Source: Acidothermus sp. (lineage in GTDB: Bacteria > Actinomycetota > Actinomycetes > Acidothermales > Acidothermaceae). Taken from it: a DNA stretch of 64,000 nucleotides. Each line of letters opens with the position of its first letter. The stretch's first letter is position 1. Below, piece after piece: positions 55,593 to 64,000 of the stretch. The translations under genes were made by a program, and so were the position numbers. The notes below the pieces were generated by a model, which saw only the letters and a list, made by a program, of their open reading frames with translations, ran no database searches and was not told the origin of the DNA. The stretch is from contig JAIMAI010000002.1 of NCBI GenBank assembly GCA_023512015.1, positions 62,001 to 126,000 of the forward strand, read 5' to 3'.

Positions 55593-56975
55593 ATGACCTT
55601 GCGGGGACGAGCGTCCGTAGGCGACCCGCAGCCGCGGCGCGACCCGTCGATCCTGCACGCCGACATCGACGCGTTCTTCGCCGCCGTCGAGCAGCGCGAC
55701 AAGCCGTCACTGCGCGGACGCCCGGTGGTGGTGGGGGGTCTTGGCCCCCGGGGAGTGGTGGCCACCGCCAGTTACGAGGCGCGCGCCTACGGCGTCCACT
55801 CGGCGATGTCGATGGCGCAGGCGCGGCTGCGCTGCCCGCATGCCGCGTTCCTCGCCCCCCGCTTCGCGGCGTACCGGGCGGCGAGTGCGACGGTGATGGG
55901 CATTCTCGCCGGGGTCTCCCCCACCGTCGAACAGATTTCGCTGGACGAGGCGTACGTCGATCTCGCATCGACCTCACCGCACGACCTGTCGGTGGACGAC
56001 GTCCGCCGGATCGCCGTAGAAGTGAAGGAACGGGTCCGAGCCCGCACCGGCCTGTCGATTTCGATCGGCGCGGGAAATTCCAAACTCGTCGCAAAGATCG
56101 CGTCCGATTTGGACAAGCCGGATGGTCTGCGTATCGTCGCGGCGGGTACGGAACGGGAATTTCTCGCGGGATTACCGGTGGGCCGGATCCCCGGAGTCGG
56201 GCCGGCCACGGCGGCCCGGCTTTCGCGTCTCGGGATCACGACGATCGGGGCCCTGGCGGCCAGCGACGAATCCGAACTGGTGAACCTCCTCGGACGCGTC
56301 CACGGCCGATCCCTCTGGCTGCTCGCCCGCGGCCTGGACGACCGCCCGGTAAGCGGCGAGCGGGAAGCGAAGTCGGTGAGCGTCGAGGACACCTTCGACT
56401 CCGACATCACCGATTCGCCTCGGCTGCGCACCGTGGTGACCGAGCTGGCTCACCGGCTCGTCACCAGGCTGCGGCGACACGGCCTTTCGGGACGCACGAT
56501 TTCCTTGAAAATCAGGCTCGCGGATTTCACCACCCTCACTCGGTCGCTGACGCTCGCGGCACCGACCGACGACCAGCGGGTCATCACCGCATCCGCCCTT
56601 CGATTGCTCGACGACGTCGACACCAGCGGCGGGGTCCGACTCGCGGGCGTCGGCATCTCCGCGCTCAGCGAATGGAGTCAACCGACCCTTTTCTCGGAGG
56701 AAATGTCGGATACGGAGGAGGGGTCGGGCGCGCATCCGAGCGCCGAAGCTGATTCGGCGCGTGATGCCGCCGCCGACGGATCGCACGACGCGGAACACCC
56801 GCTACGGTGGACCCCAGGCCAGGACGTCGAACACGACACGTTCGGGCGCGGATGGGTTCAGGGAGCGGGATCCGGGTGGGTCACCGTCCGGTTCGAAACG
56901 GCCGACACCCCACCCGGGCCGGTGCGATCCTTCCGGATCGACGACCCGGCGTTGCAGGCGATCGACGAATTGTGA
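55593..56975 (+). CDS. dinB: DNA polymerase IV (Y family)
   Basis: 460 aa. Catalytic residues in [17 protein letters not shown] and [36 protein letters not shown]; HhH thumb [19 protein letters not shown]. The little-finger domain is about 250-355. The C-terminal ~75 residues (after [13 protein letters not shown]) are an extra acidic/disordered region with [15 protein letters not shown], a beta motif seen in many actinobacterial DinB proteins. No canonical clamp motif was identified. ATG 55593 has GAGGGG upstream. Confidence 0.95.
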   Translation: MTLRGRASVGDPQPRRDPSILHADIDAFFAAVEQRDKPSLRGRPVVVGGLGPRGVVATASYEARAYGVHSAMSMAQARLRCPHAAFLAPRFAAYRAASATVMGILAGVSPTVEQISLDEAYVDLASTSPHDLSVDDVRRIAVEVKERVRARTGLSISIGAGNSKLVAKIASDLDKPDGLRIVAAGTEREFLAGLPVGRIPGVGPATAARLSRLGITTIGALAASDESELVNLLGRVHGRSLWLLARGLDDRPVSGEREAKSVSVEDTFDSDITDSPRLRTVVTELAHRLVTRLRRHGLSGRTISLKIRLADFTTLTRSLTLAAPTDDQRVITASALRLLDDVDTSGGVRLAGVGISALSEWSQPTLFSEEMSDTEEGSGAHPSAEADSARDAAADGSHDAEHPLRWTPGQDVEHDTFGRGWVQGAGSGWVTVRFETADTPPGPVRSFRIDDPALQAIDEL

Positions 56976-56990
56976 GGCAGGAGGGCGGTC

Positions 56991-57743
56991 GTGAAACACC
57001 GGCGTGCCGAGATTCCCGGCGATGGAATTTCGATTCCCGGTTTCGAAGCGGTGCCGGCTCACCCCCGCGGAGGCATCGTCGTCCTGCACGAAGCGTTCGG
57101 GCTCACGGATTACATCGCCGCGGTCTGCCAAAGACTGGCGGACGAGGGGTACTACACCCTCGCGCCGAATCTGTTCCACCGCGACGGTGTGACCGCCTTC
57201 GGCTACGACGAATTGCCGCGCGCCAAAGCCCACATGTCCCGCCTCACCGCCGACGGCATCCGCACCGACGTCGCCGCAAGCCTGACGTACCTGCGGACTC
57301 GGGGCTTCGCCGACGCCTCGGCGGGGCTGGTCGGGTTCTGCATGGGAGGATCGATCGCCTGTGCGCTCGCCGCGGAAGACGAACTCGGGGCGACGGTGAC
57401 CTTTTACGGGGCTGGGATTCGGCACGGACGCTTCGGATTCCCGCCCTTGGCGGATATCGCGGGGACCTTACGCACGCCGTGGCTCGGGCTTTTCGGGGAT
57501 CGCGACGCGAGTATCCCCGTCGAGGACGTCGAACACCTGCGGATACGGGCCGCGTCCGCGCCCGTGCCCACTCAGGTGGTGCGGTACGCCGATGCCGGGC
57601 ACGGATTCCACTGCGACGCCCGTCCCGCGCACTACCACGCGCCGTCGGCTACCGATGCCTGGCAGCGAGCCGTGCGGTGGTTGGGCCGCTACCTCGCGGC
57701 CTCATCGCAGGCCCAAGACCTCCGCCACGAGGCGCGCGGCTGA
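56991..57743 (+). CDS. Dienelactone hydrolase family protein
   Basis: 250 aa from GTG 56991 (CAGGAGG upstream). Nucleophile Cys in LVGFCMGGSIACAL, Asp in FGDRDASIPVED and His in ADAGHGFHCD. A distinct paralogue of the enzyme at 34378 (only moderate similarity). Probably co-transcribed with dinB (15-bp gap). 3' end overlaps the MshC-like gene convergently by 42 bp. Confidence 0.92.
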   Translation: MKHRRAEIPGDGISIPGFEAVPAHPRGGIVVLHEAFGLTDYIAAVCQRLADEGYYTLAPNLFHRDGVTAFGYDELPRAKAHMSRLTADGIRTDVAASLTYLRTRGFADASAGLVGFCMGGSIACALAAEDELGATVTFYGAGIRHGRFGFPPLADIAGTLRTPWLGLFGDRDASIPVEDVEHLRIRAASAPVPTQVVRYADAGHGFHCDARPAHYHAPSATDAWQRAVRWLGRYLAASSQAQDLRHEARG

Positions 57744-58823
57744 TCCGCCGTCCTCGAGCGCGACGGCGAGGGCGCGGGGGACGTCCAGGTCGTCGCGGAG
57801 CGCTTCCAGTACCGCCTGTACGCCACCGATTCGCTCGGGACGTCCGGCGGCCGCGAACAATTCCTGCACCCGCGCTTCGGCGTCGTCGAGGGAAGCGGCA
57901 TCGAAATCCCACGATTCCCACCACCGGCGTTCGACGATTGCGAGCCGCAGTGCGGCCGGTGAATGCTTGGCCAACACGTCGGAGACCAGCACGAGATTGC
58001 CGGCGGATTTCGCCATTTTCGCCCCTCCGACGTGCACGAGACCGATCCGCATCCAACTGCGGGCAAACGGGCGCACCCCGGTCAACGCCTCGGCGAAAGC
58101 GGCTTCGTAAGCGTGGTGCGGAAAACGCAAATCCGCGCCGCCGGCGTGGACGTCCAACGCCGGACCGAACACGGTCATCGCCATCGCCGCGCATTCCGCG
58201 TGCCAGCCGGGACGCCCCGGGCCCCACGGGCTGGGCCACGCCGGCGTTCCCGGCTCACTGGCGCGCCACACCGCCACGTCGAAGGGGTCGTCCTTGCGCG
58301 GGTCGTCCGGCTCGTCGTGGAATTCCGCCGAGAGGGCCAACGCCTCGTCGCGCGACAAACCGGCCCGCTCCACGACGTCCGCCCCGCGGAAATACACCGA
58401 ACCATCGCGGACGTAGGCACGACCCGCGTCCAGCAGGCCGGCGGCGAGGCTCACCACCGGGCGCACGAAATTGTGCGCCCGCGGCGCATGCGTCGGCGGG
58501 CGAATGCCGAGGGCGGCCATGTCCTGTTCGAAATGGAATTCCTGCACCGCGGCGAAGGAGTCGTAACTGGCCCCGACCCGGCGGGCGGCGTCGAGCAGGA
58601 CGTCGTCCACGTCGGTGACGTTGCGGCACACCTCGACGTCGCAGCCGAGATGACGCAGGAATCGGGTGAGGACGTCGACCCACACGTAGGTGGCGGCATG
58701 TCCGAGGTGCGTGACGTCGTACGGGGTCACCCCGCACACGTACATCCGCAATTTCCCCACCCCGCGCAGCGGTACTCCGGCGAGCCGCGGGGTGCGGAGC
58801 TGTTCGGCGAGGTCGAGGACCAC
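57702..58823 (-). CDS. Cysteine ligase of the MshC/CysS family
   Basis: 373 aa, class I aminoacyl-tRNA-synthetase-like. HIGH motif YVCGVTPYDVTHLGHAAT; Zn ligands in this Cys, WHAECAAMA and FPHH; GPGRPGWHAEC; KMSKS-like motif KMAKSAGNLVLVSDVL. The anticodon-binding domain of CysS is absent and the length is close to MshC (mycothiol Cys ligase), and the block TPAWPSPWGPGRPGWH also fits it. MshC-like is my best call, but a CysS paralogue with another acceptor is possible. Confidence 0.8.
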   Translation of the reverse strand: MVLDLAEQLRTPRLAGVPLRGVGKLRMYVCGVTPYDVTHLGHAATYVWVDVLTRFLRHLGCDVEVCRNVTDVDDVLLDAARRVGASYDSFAAVQEFHFEQDMAALGIRPPTHAPRAHNFVRPVVSLAAGLLDAGRAYVRDGSVYFRGADVVERAGLSRDEALALSAEFHDEPDDPRKDDPFDVAVWRASEPGTPAWPSPWGPGRPGWHAECAAMAMTVFGPALDVHAGGADLRFPHHAYEAAFAEALTGVRPFARSWMRIGLVHVGGAKMAKSAGNLVLVSDVLAKHSPAALRLAIVERRWWESWDFDAASLDDAEARVQELFAAAGRPERIGGVQAVLEALRDDLDVPRALAVALEDGGSAARLVAEVLGLR

Positions 58824-58900
58824 ACGGCCTCCTTTCGTGTGCCGGGCAGCAGCCAGCCTAGTGCGCCACGAAAGGAGCGGGCCTCACCCGTGAGAGGGGG

Positions 58901-59632
58901 TCAGGCCGAGGCCCCGGTCGCCGAGGGGCTCGGCGAAGGTGCCACCCGCGCTTTGCCGTGCTGCGGTTGGCCATCGGCGATCATCTTTGCGGTGCGGGTG
59001 GCGCCGTTACGGACCGCCACCACCCGCACGGTGTCCCCCACCTTGACGTCGGAAATCGTGGCGGACGTTCCGCGGGGCAGGGCGAAGTCGACCACCTTCG
59101 TCGAAGCGTCGACGGTGTAGCTGAAGGTCACGTTGTCGCTGCTGCGCACGGTGATCGAGTGCGCGTCGACGGCGGTGACGGTGCCGACCTGGACGTCGAC
59201 CACCTGCAGTCCCTGCGGAGTCTGGACGGTGGCCTCACCGTGCAGGAGGTTGCCACCGAAGCCGCGCATTCCCGGGCCGCCCCAACCCCAGGGGTGTCCC
59301 TCGCCGTGGCGCATCCCGTGCGGACCCCACGGCGCGGCGGGTGATCCCGGGGTGGCGGAGGCGGACGGCGAAGCGGGCGCGGTCGTCGCGTCGGCGGCCG
59401 CCGCAACCGTCGGGGTTCCCCCCGGGCCGACGCTCGCGGCCGAGACGTAGACCCCGCCGGCGACGGCAGCCGCGGCCAGCACGCCGAGGGTGGCCCAGGC
59501 GACCGCCGTCCGAGGACGTCGCGGCTCGTGGGCCACCACGTCGTGCTCGCCGACCGGCGGGGGCGGGGGCACACCGGGGCCTTCGGGCTCGCCGAATCCC
59601 TGCCACGGCCGGGGGGTCTCGGATTCGCTCAT
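58901..59632 (-). CDS. Membrane-anchored DUF5666-like protein
   Basis: 243 aa from ATG 59632 (GGAGG upstream). Pro-rich cytosolic N-terminus, one membrane segment (VAWATLGVLAAAAVAGGVYV, about 43-63), an Ala/Thr/Ser/Pro linker and a Gly/His/Met-rich stretch (HGMRHGEGHPWGWGGPGM, about 105-125). The C-terminal beta domain (GTVTAVDAHSITVRSSDN, then VKVGDTVRVVAVRNG) looks like DUF5666. The His/Met/Gly stretch could bind metal (inference). Lies 28 bp downstream of the histidine kinase gene and is probably part of its operon. Confidence 0.82.
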   Translation of the reverse strand: MSESETPRPWQGFGEPEGPGVPPPPPVGEHDVVAHEPRRPRTAVAWATLGVLAAAAVAGGVYVSAASVGPGGTPTVAAAADATTAPASPSASATPGSPAAPWGPHGMRHGEGHPWGWGGPGMRGFGGNLLHGEATVQTPQGLQVVDVQVGTVTAVDAHSITVRSSDNVTFSYTVDASTKVVDFALPRGTSATISDVKVGDTVRVVAVRNGATRTAKMIADGQPQHGKARVAPSPSPSATGASA

Positions 59633-59660
59633 CGCAGCCTCCCTTTCTCCGATGCCCCCA

Positions 59661-61208
59661 TCATCGGGCGCCAATCTCGTCACCGGCTTCGGCGCCGCTG
59701 GGAATTGGCTGGGAATCGGCGATCAGAAGGGGTAATTCGACCCGGAAATACGCCCCACCGCCGGGACGGTTGCCGGCCTTGACCCGACCCCCGTGGGCTT
59801 CGACGACGGCGGCCACGATCGATAGCCCGAGCCCGGCACCTCCCTGATCGCGGGAGCGGGATCGATCGGCTCGGTAGAACCGGTCGAAGACGTACGGCAG
59901 ATCAGCTGCGGGAAGTCCCGGGCCGTGGTCGGTGACCTCCAATACCGCCCACGGCTCCTCGGCGGCGACCCGGACCTCCACCGGGGTGCCGGCCGGCGTG
60001 TGGATTCGGGCGTTGGCCAACAGGTTCGCGACGACCTGCCGAAGCTGCATCTCGTCGCCGCTCACCACGACGTCCGGATCGGCGTCGAGGCGGACCTGCC
60101 GGTCCGGGGCCGCCGTCCGCAGGTCTTCGCACCCGTCGGCGGCCAACTCGGCGAGGAGCACCGGCTCCCGAGCGGGTTGTCTTCCTTCGTCCAGCCGGGC
60201 GAGCAGCAGGAGCTCCTCGACCAAAACCCCCATGCGGCTCGCTTCCTCCTCGATGCGGCGCATCGCCTTCTCCAGGTCGTCGGGACGGCGGGCCGCCCCC
60301 CGGCGGAACAGTTCCGCGTATCCGCGGATCGAGGTGAGCGGTGTGCGCAGCTCGTGGGAGGCGTCGGCGAGGAAACGCCGCAGCCGCTCCTCGGATCGAG
60401 CGCGGACGGCGAACGCCTCCTCGATGCGGCCGAGCATGGTGTTGAGGGCGGCCGCGAGTCGGCCGACCTCGGTTCGCGCGCCGGGATGTTCGACGCGGCG
60501 CGACAAGTGTCCTGCGGCGATTTCCTCCGCCGTTCTTTCCATGGCCCGCAGGGGGCGTAAGCCGAGCCCTACGACGAACCAGGCGAGAATCCCGACCCCG
60601 GCGAGGACCCCGGCAGCGACCGCGCCCTCGACGAGGGTGAGCCGACCGAGGGTGGCATCGACGTCGCGCAGCGGCATCGCCCAGACAAAGGCGTACGTCG
60701 CCCCGGTCGCCGGGTTCACCAACAAGTGTGGTTCGACGACCACCCGGTAGGCGGCGCCGCGGGAGTCGTGGGTGGTGAACGGGGCGGTGCGGTCGGCGAC
60801 GTCCGCGGGCAGCCTCGGCGCACGATCCGGGCCGATCGGCACCCAGGTGTCCGTCGCGTCGTAGCCGAACTGCTCGACGACCGTCCCGGGCGGGGCGACG
60901 GCCGCTGCATAACTTCCGACCGGGAGCAGGCGGGTGACGGCGGCCCGCCGGGCGGGGACGCCGAACATCGGGTGGCCGGGTCCGCCGTCCGCGAAGACCA
61001 TCTGGGCGACCAGGCGGGTGGCGCTCTGCTGCTGCTCGTCGAACCGACTGAGTAGGAAGGACGCGAGGAGCGCCCGGGTCGCCAGCGCCGCCACCACCAG
61101 GCCGACGGCCACCAGACCGAGGACGCCGAGCAGCAGGCGGCCCCGCAGCGACACCGAGCGCCACGCCCGCAGCAGTTCGGGCGCCGAAAATCTCGCCGAA
61201 AATCTCAT
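59661..61208 (-). CDS. Sensor histidine kinase
   Basis: 515 aa. Two membrane segments (about 22-50 and 195-225) bracket an extracellular sensor domain (AVAPPGTVVEQFGYDATDTW). HAMP follows about 225-275; phosphoacceptor His in DASHELRTPLTSIRG (H box); N box VVANLLANARIHTP; G1 VTDHGPGLPA; G2 GGAGLGLSIV. Typical of the OmpR-linked TcrY/PrrB-like class. ATG 61208. 37 bp after the response-regulator gene. Confidence 0.94.
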   Translation of the reverse strand: MRFSARFSAPELLRAWRSVSLRGRLLLGVLGLVAVGLVVAALATRALLASFLLSRFDEQQQSATRLVAQMVFADGGPGHPMFGVPARRAAVTRLLPVGSYAAAVAPPGTVVEQFGYDATDTWVPIGPDRAPRLPADVADRTAPFTTHDSRGAAYRVVVEPHLLVNPATGATYAFVWAMPLRDVDATLGRLTLVEGAVAAGVLAGVGILAWFVVGLGLRPLRAMERTAEEIAAGHLSRRVEHPGARTEVGRLAAALNTMLGRIEEAFAVRARSEERLRRFLADASHELRTPLTSIRGYAELFRRGAARRPDDLEKAMRRIEEEASRMGVLVEELLLLARLDEGRQPAREPVLLAELAADGCEDLRTAAPDRQVRLDADPDVVVSGDEMQLRQVVANLLANARIHTPAGTPVEVRVAAEEPWAVLEVTDHGPGLPAADLPYVFDRFYRADRSRSRDQGGAGLGLSIVAAVVEAHGGRVKAGNRPGGGAYFRVELPLLIADSQPIPSGAEAGDEIGAR

Positions 61209-61245
61209 CGCGCGGCGGGGTTTCGTCGGCCCAGCGCCCCCTTCG

Positions 61246-61980
61246 TCAATCGCCGACCTGCCCTGAGGTGGGCTTCGGGGAGGTGGTCTCTTTCGGTAAT
61301 CGCAGTGTGTATCCGACTCCGCGGACCGTGTGGATCAGCGGCGGCCCCTCGGCGTCGATCTTCTTGCGCAAATAGCTGATATAGGTCTCGAGGACGCCGG
61401 AGTCGCCGCCGAAGTCGTAGTCCCAGACGTGGTCGAGGATTTGGGCGCGGGTGAGGACTTTGCGGGCGTTGGCGAGCAGGTACCGCAGCAGCCGGTACTC
61501 GGTGGCGGTCAGTTCGATGGACCGCCCTCCGCGGGTCACCTCGCGGGTGTCGTCGTCCATTTCGAGGTCGGCGAAGGTGAGGCGGGACGCCGCGGCCGCT
61601 CCGCGGGTGCGGCGCAGCACGGCGTGGACGCGTGCGATCAATTCCGCGAGCGAGAAAGGCTTGGTGACGTAATCGTCGCCCCCGATGGTCAGGCCGCGCA
61701 CCTTGTCCTCGGTGGCGTCCCGTGCGGTGAGAAAGAGCACCGGCGCGGGTACCCCCTCCCTACCGAGCCGCCGGGCGACCTCGAACCCGTCGATGTCGGG
61801 GAGCATGACGTCGAGGATGACGAGGTCGGGGCGCACCTGGATGGCCGCTTGCAACGCCTGGGTACCGGTGTGGGCGGTGGCGACCTGGAATCCCTCATAG
61901 CGCAACGCGGTCGCCACCAAATCGGTGATGTTGTGTTCGTCGTCCACTACCAGGACGCGGGTCGACGACGTTGTCGGCAC
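61246..61980 (-). CDS. OmpR/PhoB-family response regulator
   Basis: 244 aa. Receiver domain: LVVDDEHNITDLV, phosphoacceptor Asp in VILDVMLPDIDGFEV, then VLFLTARDA and GGDDYVTKPFSLAEL. C-terminal winged helix with ELTATEYRLLRYLLANARKVL and TYISYLRKKIDAEGP. First gene of a three-gene operon with the kinase and DUF5666-like protein. The divergent efflux-adaptor gene is its probable target. Confidence 0.95.
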   Translation of the reverse strand: MPTTSSTRVLVVDDEHNITDLVATALRYEGFQVATAHTGTQALQAAIQVRPDLVILDVMLPDIDGFEVARRLGREGVPAPVLFLTARDATEDKVRGLTIGGDDYVTKPFSLAELIARVHAVLRRTRGAAAASRLTFADLEMDDDTREVTRGGRSIELTATEYRLLRYLLANARKVLTRAQILDHVWDYDFGGDSGVLETYISYLRKKIDAEGPPLIHTVRGVGYTLRLPKETTSPKPTSGQVGD

Positions 61981-62059
61981 GGCGAGGGTCCCTTCTACGC
62001 GATCCGCCGCCAGCCTCTGAGAGGGAGCTGAAAGACGTCCAAGAGGATCCTGGGCGCTC

Positions 62060-62132
62060 GCTGAGAATTCTTGTTGGTTGGGCCCCGTCCCGCGAATGCC
62101 TAGCCTCAGTTCTCTCTCGGGGAGTTCTCAGC
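62060..62132. promoter_or_regulatory. Inverted GCTGAGAA / TTCTCAGC boxes in the divergent intergenic region
   Basis: GCTGAGAA (62060-62067) and its complement TTCTCAGC (62125-62132) in the 243-bp gap between the response-regulator gene and the adaptor gene. Further CTCAGTTCTCTC and CTGAGAGGG echoes are present between and around them. Spacing is compatible with OmpR-type operators at both promoters; no promoter hexamers were assigned. Confidence 0.35.
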
Positions 62133-62223
62133 CGGCTCCCATCTCCCCCTGGTGGCCTGGATCTGCCTTGGCCGATGCCGTCTGGGCGTCGCGGGGACGT
62201 CGTTCGGGACGAGTGAGGAGAGC

Positions 62224-64000
62224 ATGCCCTGGACACGATTCGGTGTGATCAATCTGGTTCTCGGGATAGTCGCCGCTGGGGCAGGCGGCTTCGCCTACGC
62301 CTCCCTCGGGGTGCCGACCGCCGCTACCTCGGCAGCGGTGACCCGCACCGCCACCATCACCAAGGGCACCGTACTGTCCACCATCACTGCCACCGGGAAC
62401 GTCACCGCGCCGGACGATCTCGCGGTGAATTTCGCGACCTCCGGAAAAATCACCGAAATCGACGTCAAGGTCGGGCAGCAGGTCAAGCGCGGACAGGTGC
62501 TGGCACGACTGGATTCCACCCAGGCCGCAGCGAATCTGGCCGCCGCACAAGCGCAACTCTCTTCCGCCCAAGCGAAACTCAGTGAACTCCAACAAGGCCC
62601 CACGGCGTTGGAACGCCAAGGATACGAGCTGTCGAACCAGCAGGCCGCCCAGCAGGTGGCCCAAGCCCAACAGCAACTGGCCAACGCCCAGCAGGCCCTG
62701 CAATTCGACCAAGTCACCTTGCAGCAAGGAGTCGACAAGGCCAGCGAACAACTCCAGCAGGCCCAGCAACAATTGGCCAGCGACACGGCCAAATACCAGC
62801 AGGATGCGACGTCCTTGGCGGCGGCGGTGGACCAGGCGCGAACTCAGGCTTCCCAGCAGTACCGCATCGACTCGGACCAGTTGAACGCCGACCAGCTCCA
62901 ACTGAGTGACGACACCACCAAGAAGAACACCGACTGCTCCAGCGATCCGACCTCCTCGACCTGCCAAGCCGACACCCTCGCGGTCGCGCGGGACACGGTG
63001 ACGGTCGACAACGACGAAGCGCGCCTGACCGCCGACGGCACCCCGGCCGACAACTACAGCGACGCGACGGTGGTCGTCACCGCGGTGCAGAACGAGAACA
63101 GCACACTCGCCAAAGACCAGCAGACCATCGACGCCGACCAGCAGGCCGTCCAGCAAGCCCAAGACGGGCTCACCGCCGCGAAAACCGCCCAACAACAAGG
63201 CCTCGCGAAGGATCAGCAGGCCATCGCCGCCGCCCACCAGCAGGTCACCAACGCCGAACTCGCCGAGCAAGTGACCGAGAATTCCAACGCGCAGAAGACC
63301 GCTCCCCCGCTGCCGTCCGATCTGGACGCCGCGGTGGCCGCCGTCCAACAGGCGCAGGCGCAAGTCGACACCGCCCAGCAAGCATTCGACGCGACGGCAC
63401 TCACTGCGCCGGCGGATGGCACGGTCGGGGCCATCAACGACGCGGTCGGTCAGACGGTCTCGGCGGGCGCGACGACGACCATCTCGGGAACGTCGACCAG
63501 CGGCGGCCCGACTTCGGCCTCCGGGAGCAGTACCTCGTCGGCGTTCCTCACGCTGACGAACCTCACGGATTTACAGGTCGTTGCAGATGTAGACGAAGCG
63601 GATGCCGCGAAGGTGAAGCCGAATGCTCCGGCGACGGTGACGCTCAACGCCCTGCCGGGAAAGGAGTTCGCCGCCCACGTCATCGCCATCGCCGACACGG
63701 CGACGGTATCGAGCAATGTGGTGCAGTACCAGGTGACCTTCTCCCTGGATCAGACCGACCCCGCAATCAAACCCGGGATGACGGCGAACGTCACGGTCGT
63801 AACCGCCGAAGTCGACGGTGTGCTGAACGTCGCGTCTCAGGCAGTCCGCAGCTCCGGGAATTCTTCGTACGTGATGGTGGTGCAACCCGACGGCACCCAG
63901 AAGCGGGTGGACGTTGTCGTGGGATTGAGGGGCGACACGACGACGGAAATCGCCGGACCGCTGCAGGCCGGCGACGAGGTCGCGTTGCCGACGGTGAATC
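62224..64000 (+). CDS. HlyD/MacA-type periplasmic adaptor protein (3' end outside window)
   Basis: ATG 62224 with GAGGAG upstream; 592 codons visible without stop. N-terminal membrane anchor (VINLVLGIVAAGAGGFAYAS). Lipoyl-type beta hairpin (TGNVTAPDDLAVNFATSGKI, DVKVGQQVKRGQVLARLD), a very long Gln/Ala-rich coiled coil (about residues 105-380), the second lipoyl half TALTAPADGTVGAINDAVGQ, then beta-barrel and membrane-proximal parts (DLQVVADVDEADAAKVKP). Typical of the adaptor for an ABC or efflux permease that should lie downstream. Confidence 0.9.
   Translation, partial: MPWTRFGVINLVLGIVAAGAGGFAYASLGVPTAATSAAVTRTATITKGTVLSTITATGNVTAPDDLAVNFATSGKITEIDVKVGQQVKRGQVLARLDSTQAAANLAAAQAQLSSAQAKLSELQQGPTALERQGYELSNQQAAQQVAQAQQQLANAQQALQFDQVTLQQGVDKASEQLQQAQQQLASDTAKYQQDATSLAAAVDQARTQASQQYRIDSDQLNADQLQLSDDTTKKNTDCSSDPTSSTCQADTLAVARDTVTVDNDEARLTADGTPADNYSDATVVVTAVQNENSTLAKDQQTIDADQQAVQQAQDGLTAAKTAQQQGLAKDQQAIAAAHQQVTNAELAEQVTENSNAQKTAPPLPSDLDAAVAAVQQAQAQVDTAQQAFDATALTAPADGTVGAINDAVGQTVSAGATTTISGTSTSGGPTSASGSSTSSAFLTLTNLTDLQVVADVDEADAAKVKPNAPATVTLNALPGKEFAAHVIAIADTATVSSNVVQYQVTFSLDQTDPAIKPGMTANVTVVTAEVDGVLNVASQAVRSSGNSSYVMVVQPDGTQKRVDVVVGLRGDTTTEIAGPLQAGDEVALPTVN

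Noticed and set aside
62128-63381. 417-aa minus-strand frame with repetitive Gly/Leu content opposite the adaptor gene
   Set aside because: Complement of the Gln/Ala-rich coiled coil gives a Leu/Gly-rich artefact; the plus-strand protein has lipoyl and anchor features.

Overview
This 64 kb window is a contiguous, gene-dense, GC-rich chromosomal segment of an actinomycete (Actinomycetota). The order dxs - trmA-like methyltransferase - KimA-type permease - two TrkA proteins - OB-fold protein - DUF3710 - dut - DUF3093 - DUF4193 - suhB - ... - rpoD is the conserved block known from Mycobacterium tuberculosis (around Rv2682c-Rv2703) and from Streptomyces. The hemH, sepH, parC/parE pair, DUF7455 and phenylacetate (paa) genes fit the same group. 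A lineage near Acidothermus/Frankiales is possible, but this is a guess from gene content and was not tested. Many starts are GTG, and ATGA/GTGA 4-bp stop-start overlaps are common. I saw no rRNA, tRNA, CRISPR array, prophage or recognisable transposase.

Layout. 1-20 kb is housekeeping: isoprenoid precursor (dxs), TCA cycle (acn), RNA methylation, potassium uptake (permease plus CeoB/CeoC-like RCK proteins), photolyase, dUTPase, inositol monophosphatase, an S9 peptidase, ferrochelatase and the division protein SepH. 20.0-25.5 kb is an accessory-looking same-strand cluster: a 49-codon Arg-rich ORF, two GC-rich hairpins, a cytosolic subtilisin-like protease, an ECF-type sigma factor, a 151-aa soluble protein and an 864-aa TPR-CHAT (caspase-like) protease. 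25.5-32.8 kb holds a sulfurtransferase, an alkaline-phosphatase-superfamily enzyme, DUF5998, a GGDEF-EAL protein and the type IIA topoisomerase A subunit (ParC type). 32.8-43.2 kb is a rearranged zone between and beside parC and parE. It holds two near-identical 1.95 kb copies of a secreted-protein locus, each carrying a (TG)6 tract that puts the signal peptide out of frame, plus dienelactone hydrolase (one intact, one truncated), DUF6295, a PLP enzyme, parE, DUF7455 and a beta-propeller lipoprotein. The lipoprotein shares its promoter and its 3' tail with the secreted-protein locus. 43.2-49.6 kb holds rpoD, a WXG-like/alpha-beta hydrolase pair, an HhH-GPD glycosylase and a second GGDEF-EAL protein. 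49.7-55.5 kb is phenylacetate catabolism: paaN, a DUF488 gene, then paaABCDE on the opposite strand. 55.6-64 kb holds dinB, another dienelactone hydrolase, an MshC-like ligase, a two-component system with an extracytoplasmic DUF5666-like protein, and a divergent periplasmic-adaptor (HlyD/MacA-type) gene that runs off the window.

The most system-like novelty is the 20.2-25.5 kb cluster. It puts two intact protease active sites, a dedicated sigma factor and a small soluble partner in one same-strand run, which suggests a proteolysis-controlled transcriptional response, possibly a stress or conflict switch. The second is the parC-parE interval, where a shared promoter/tail cassette, a phase-variation-like dinucleotide tract and a template-switch-type duplication occur together.
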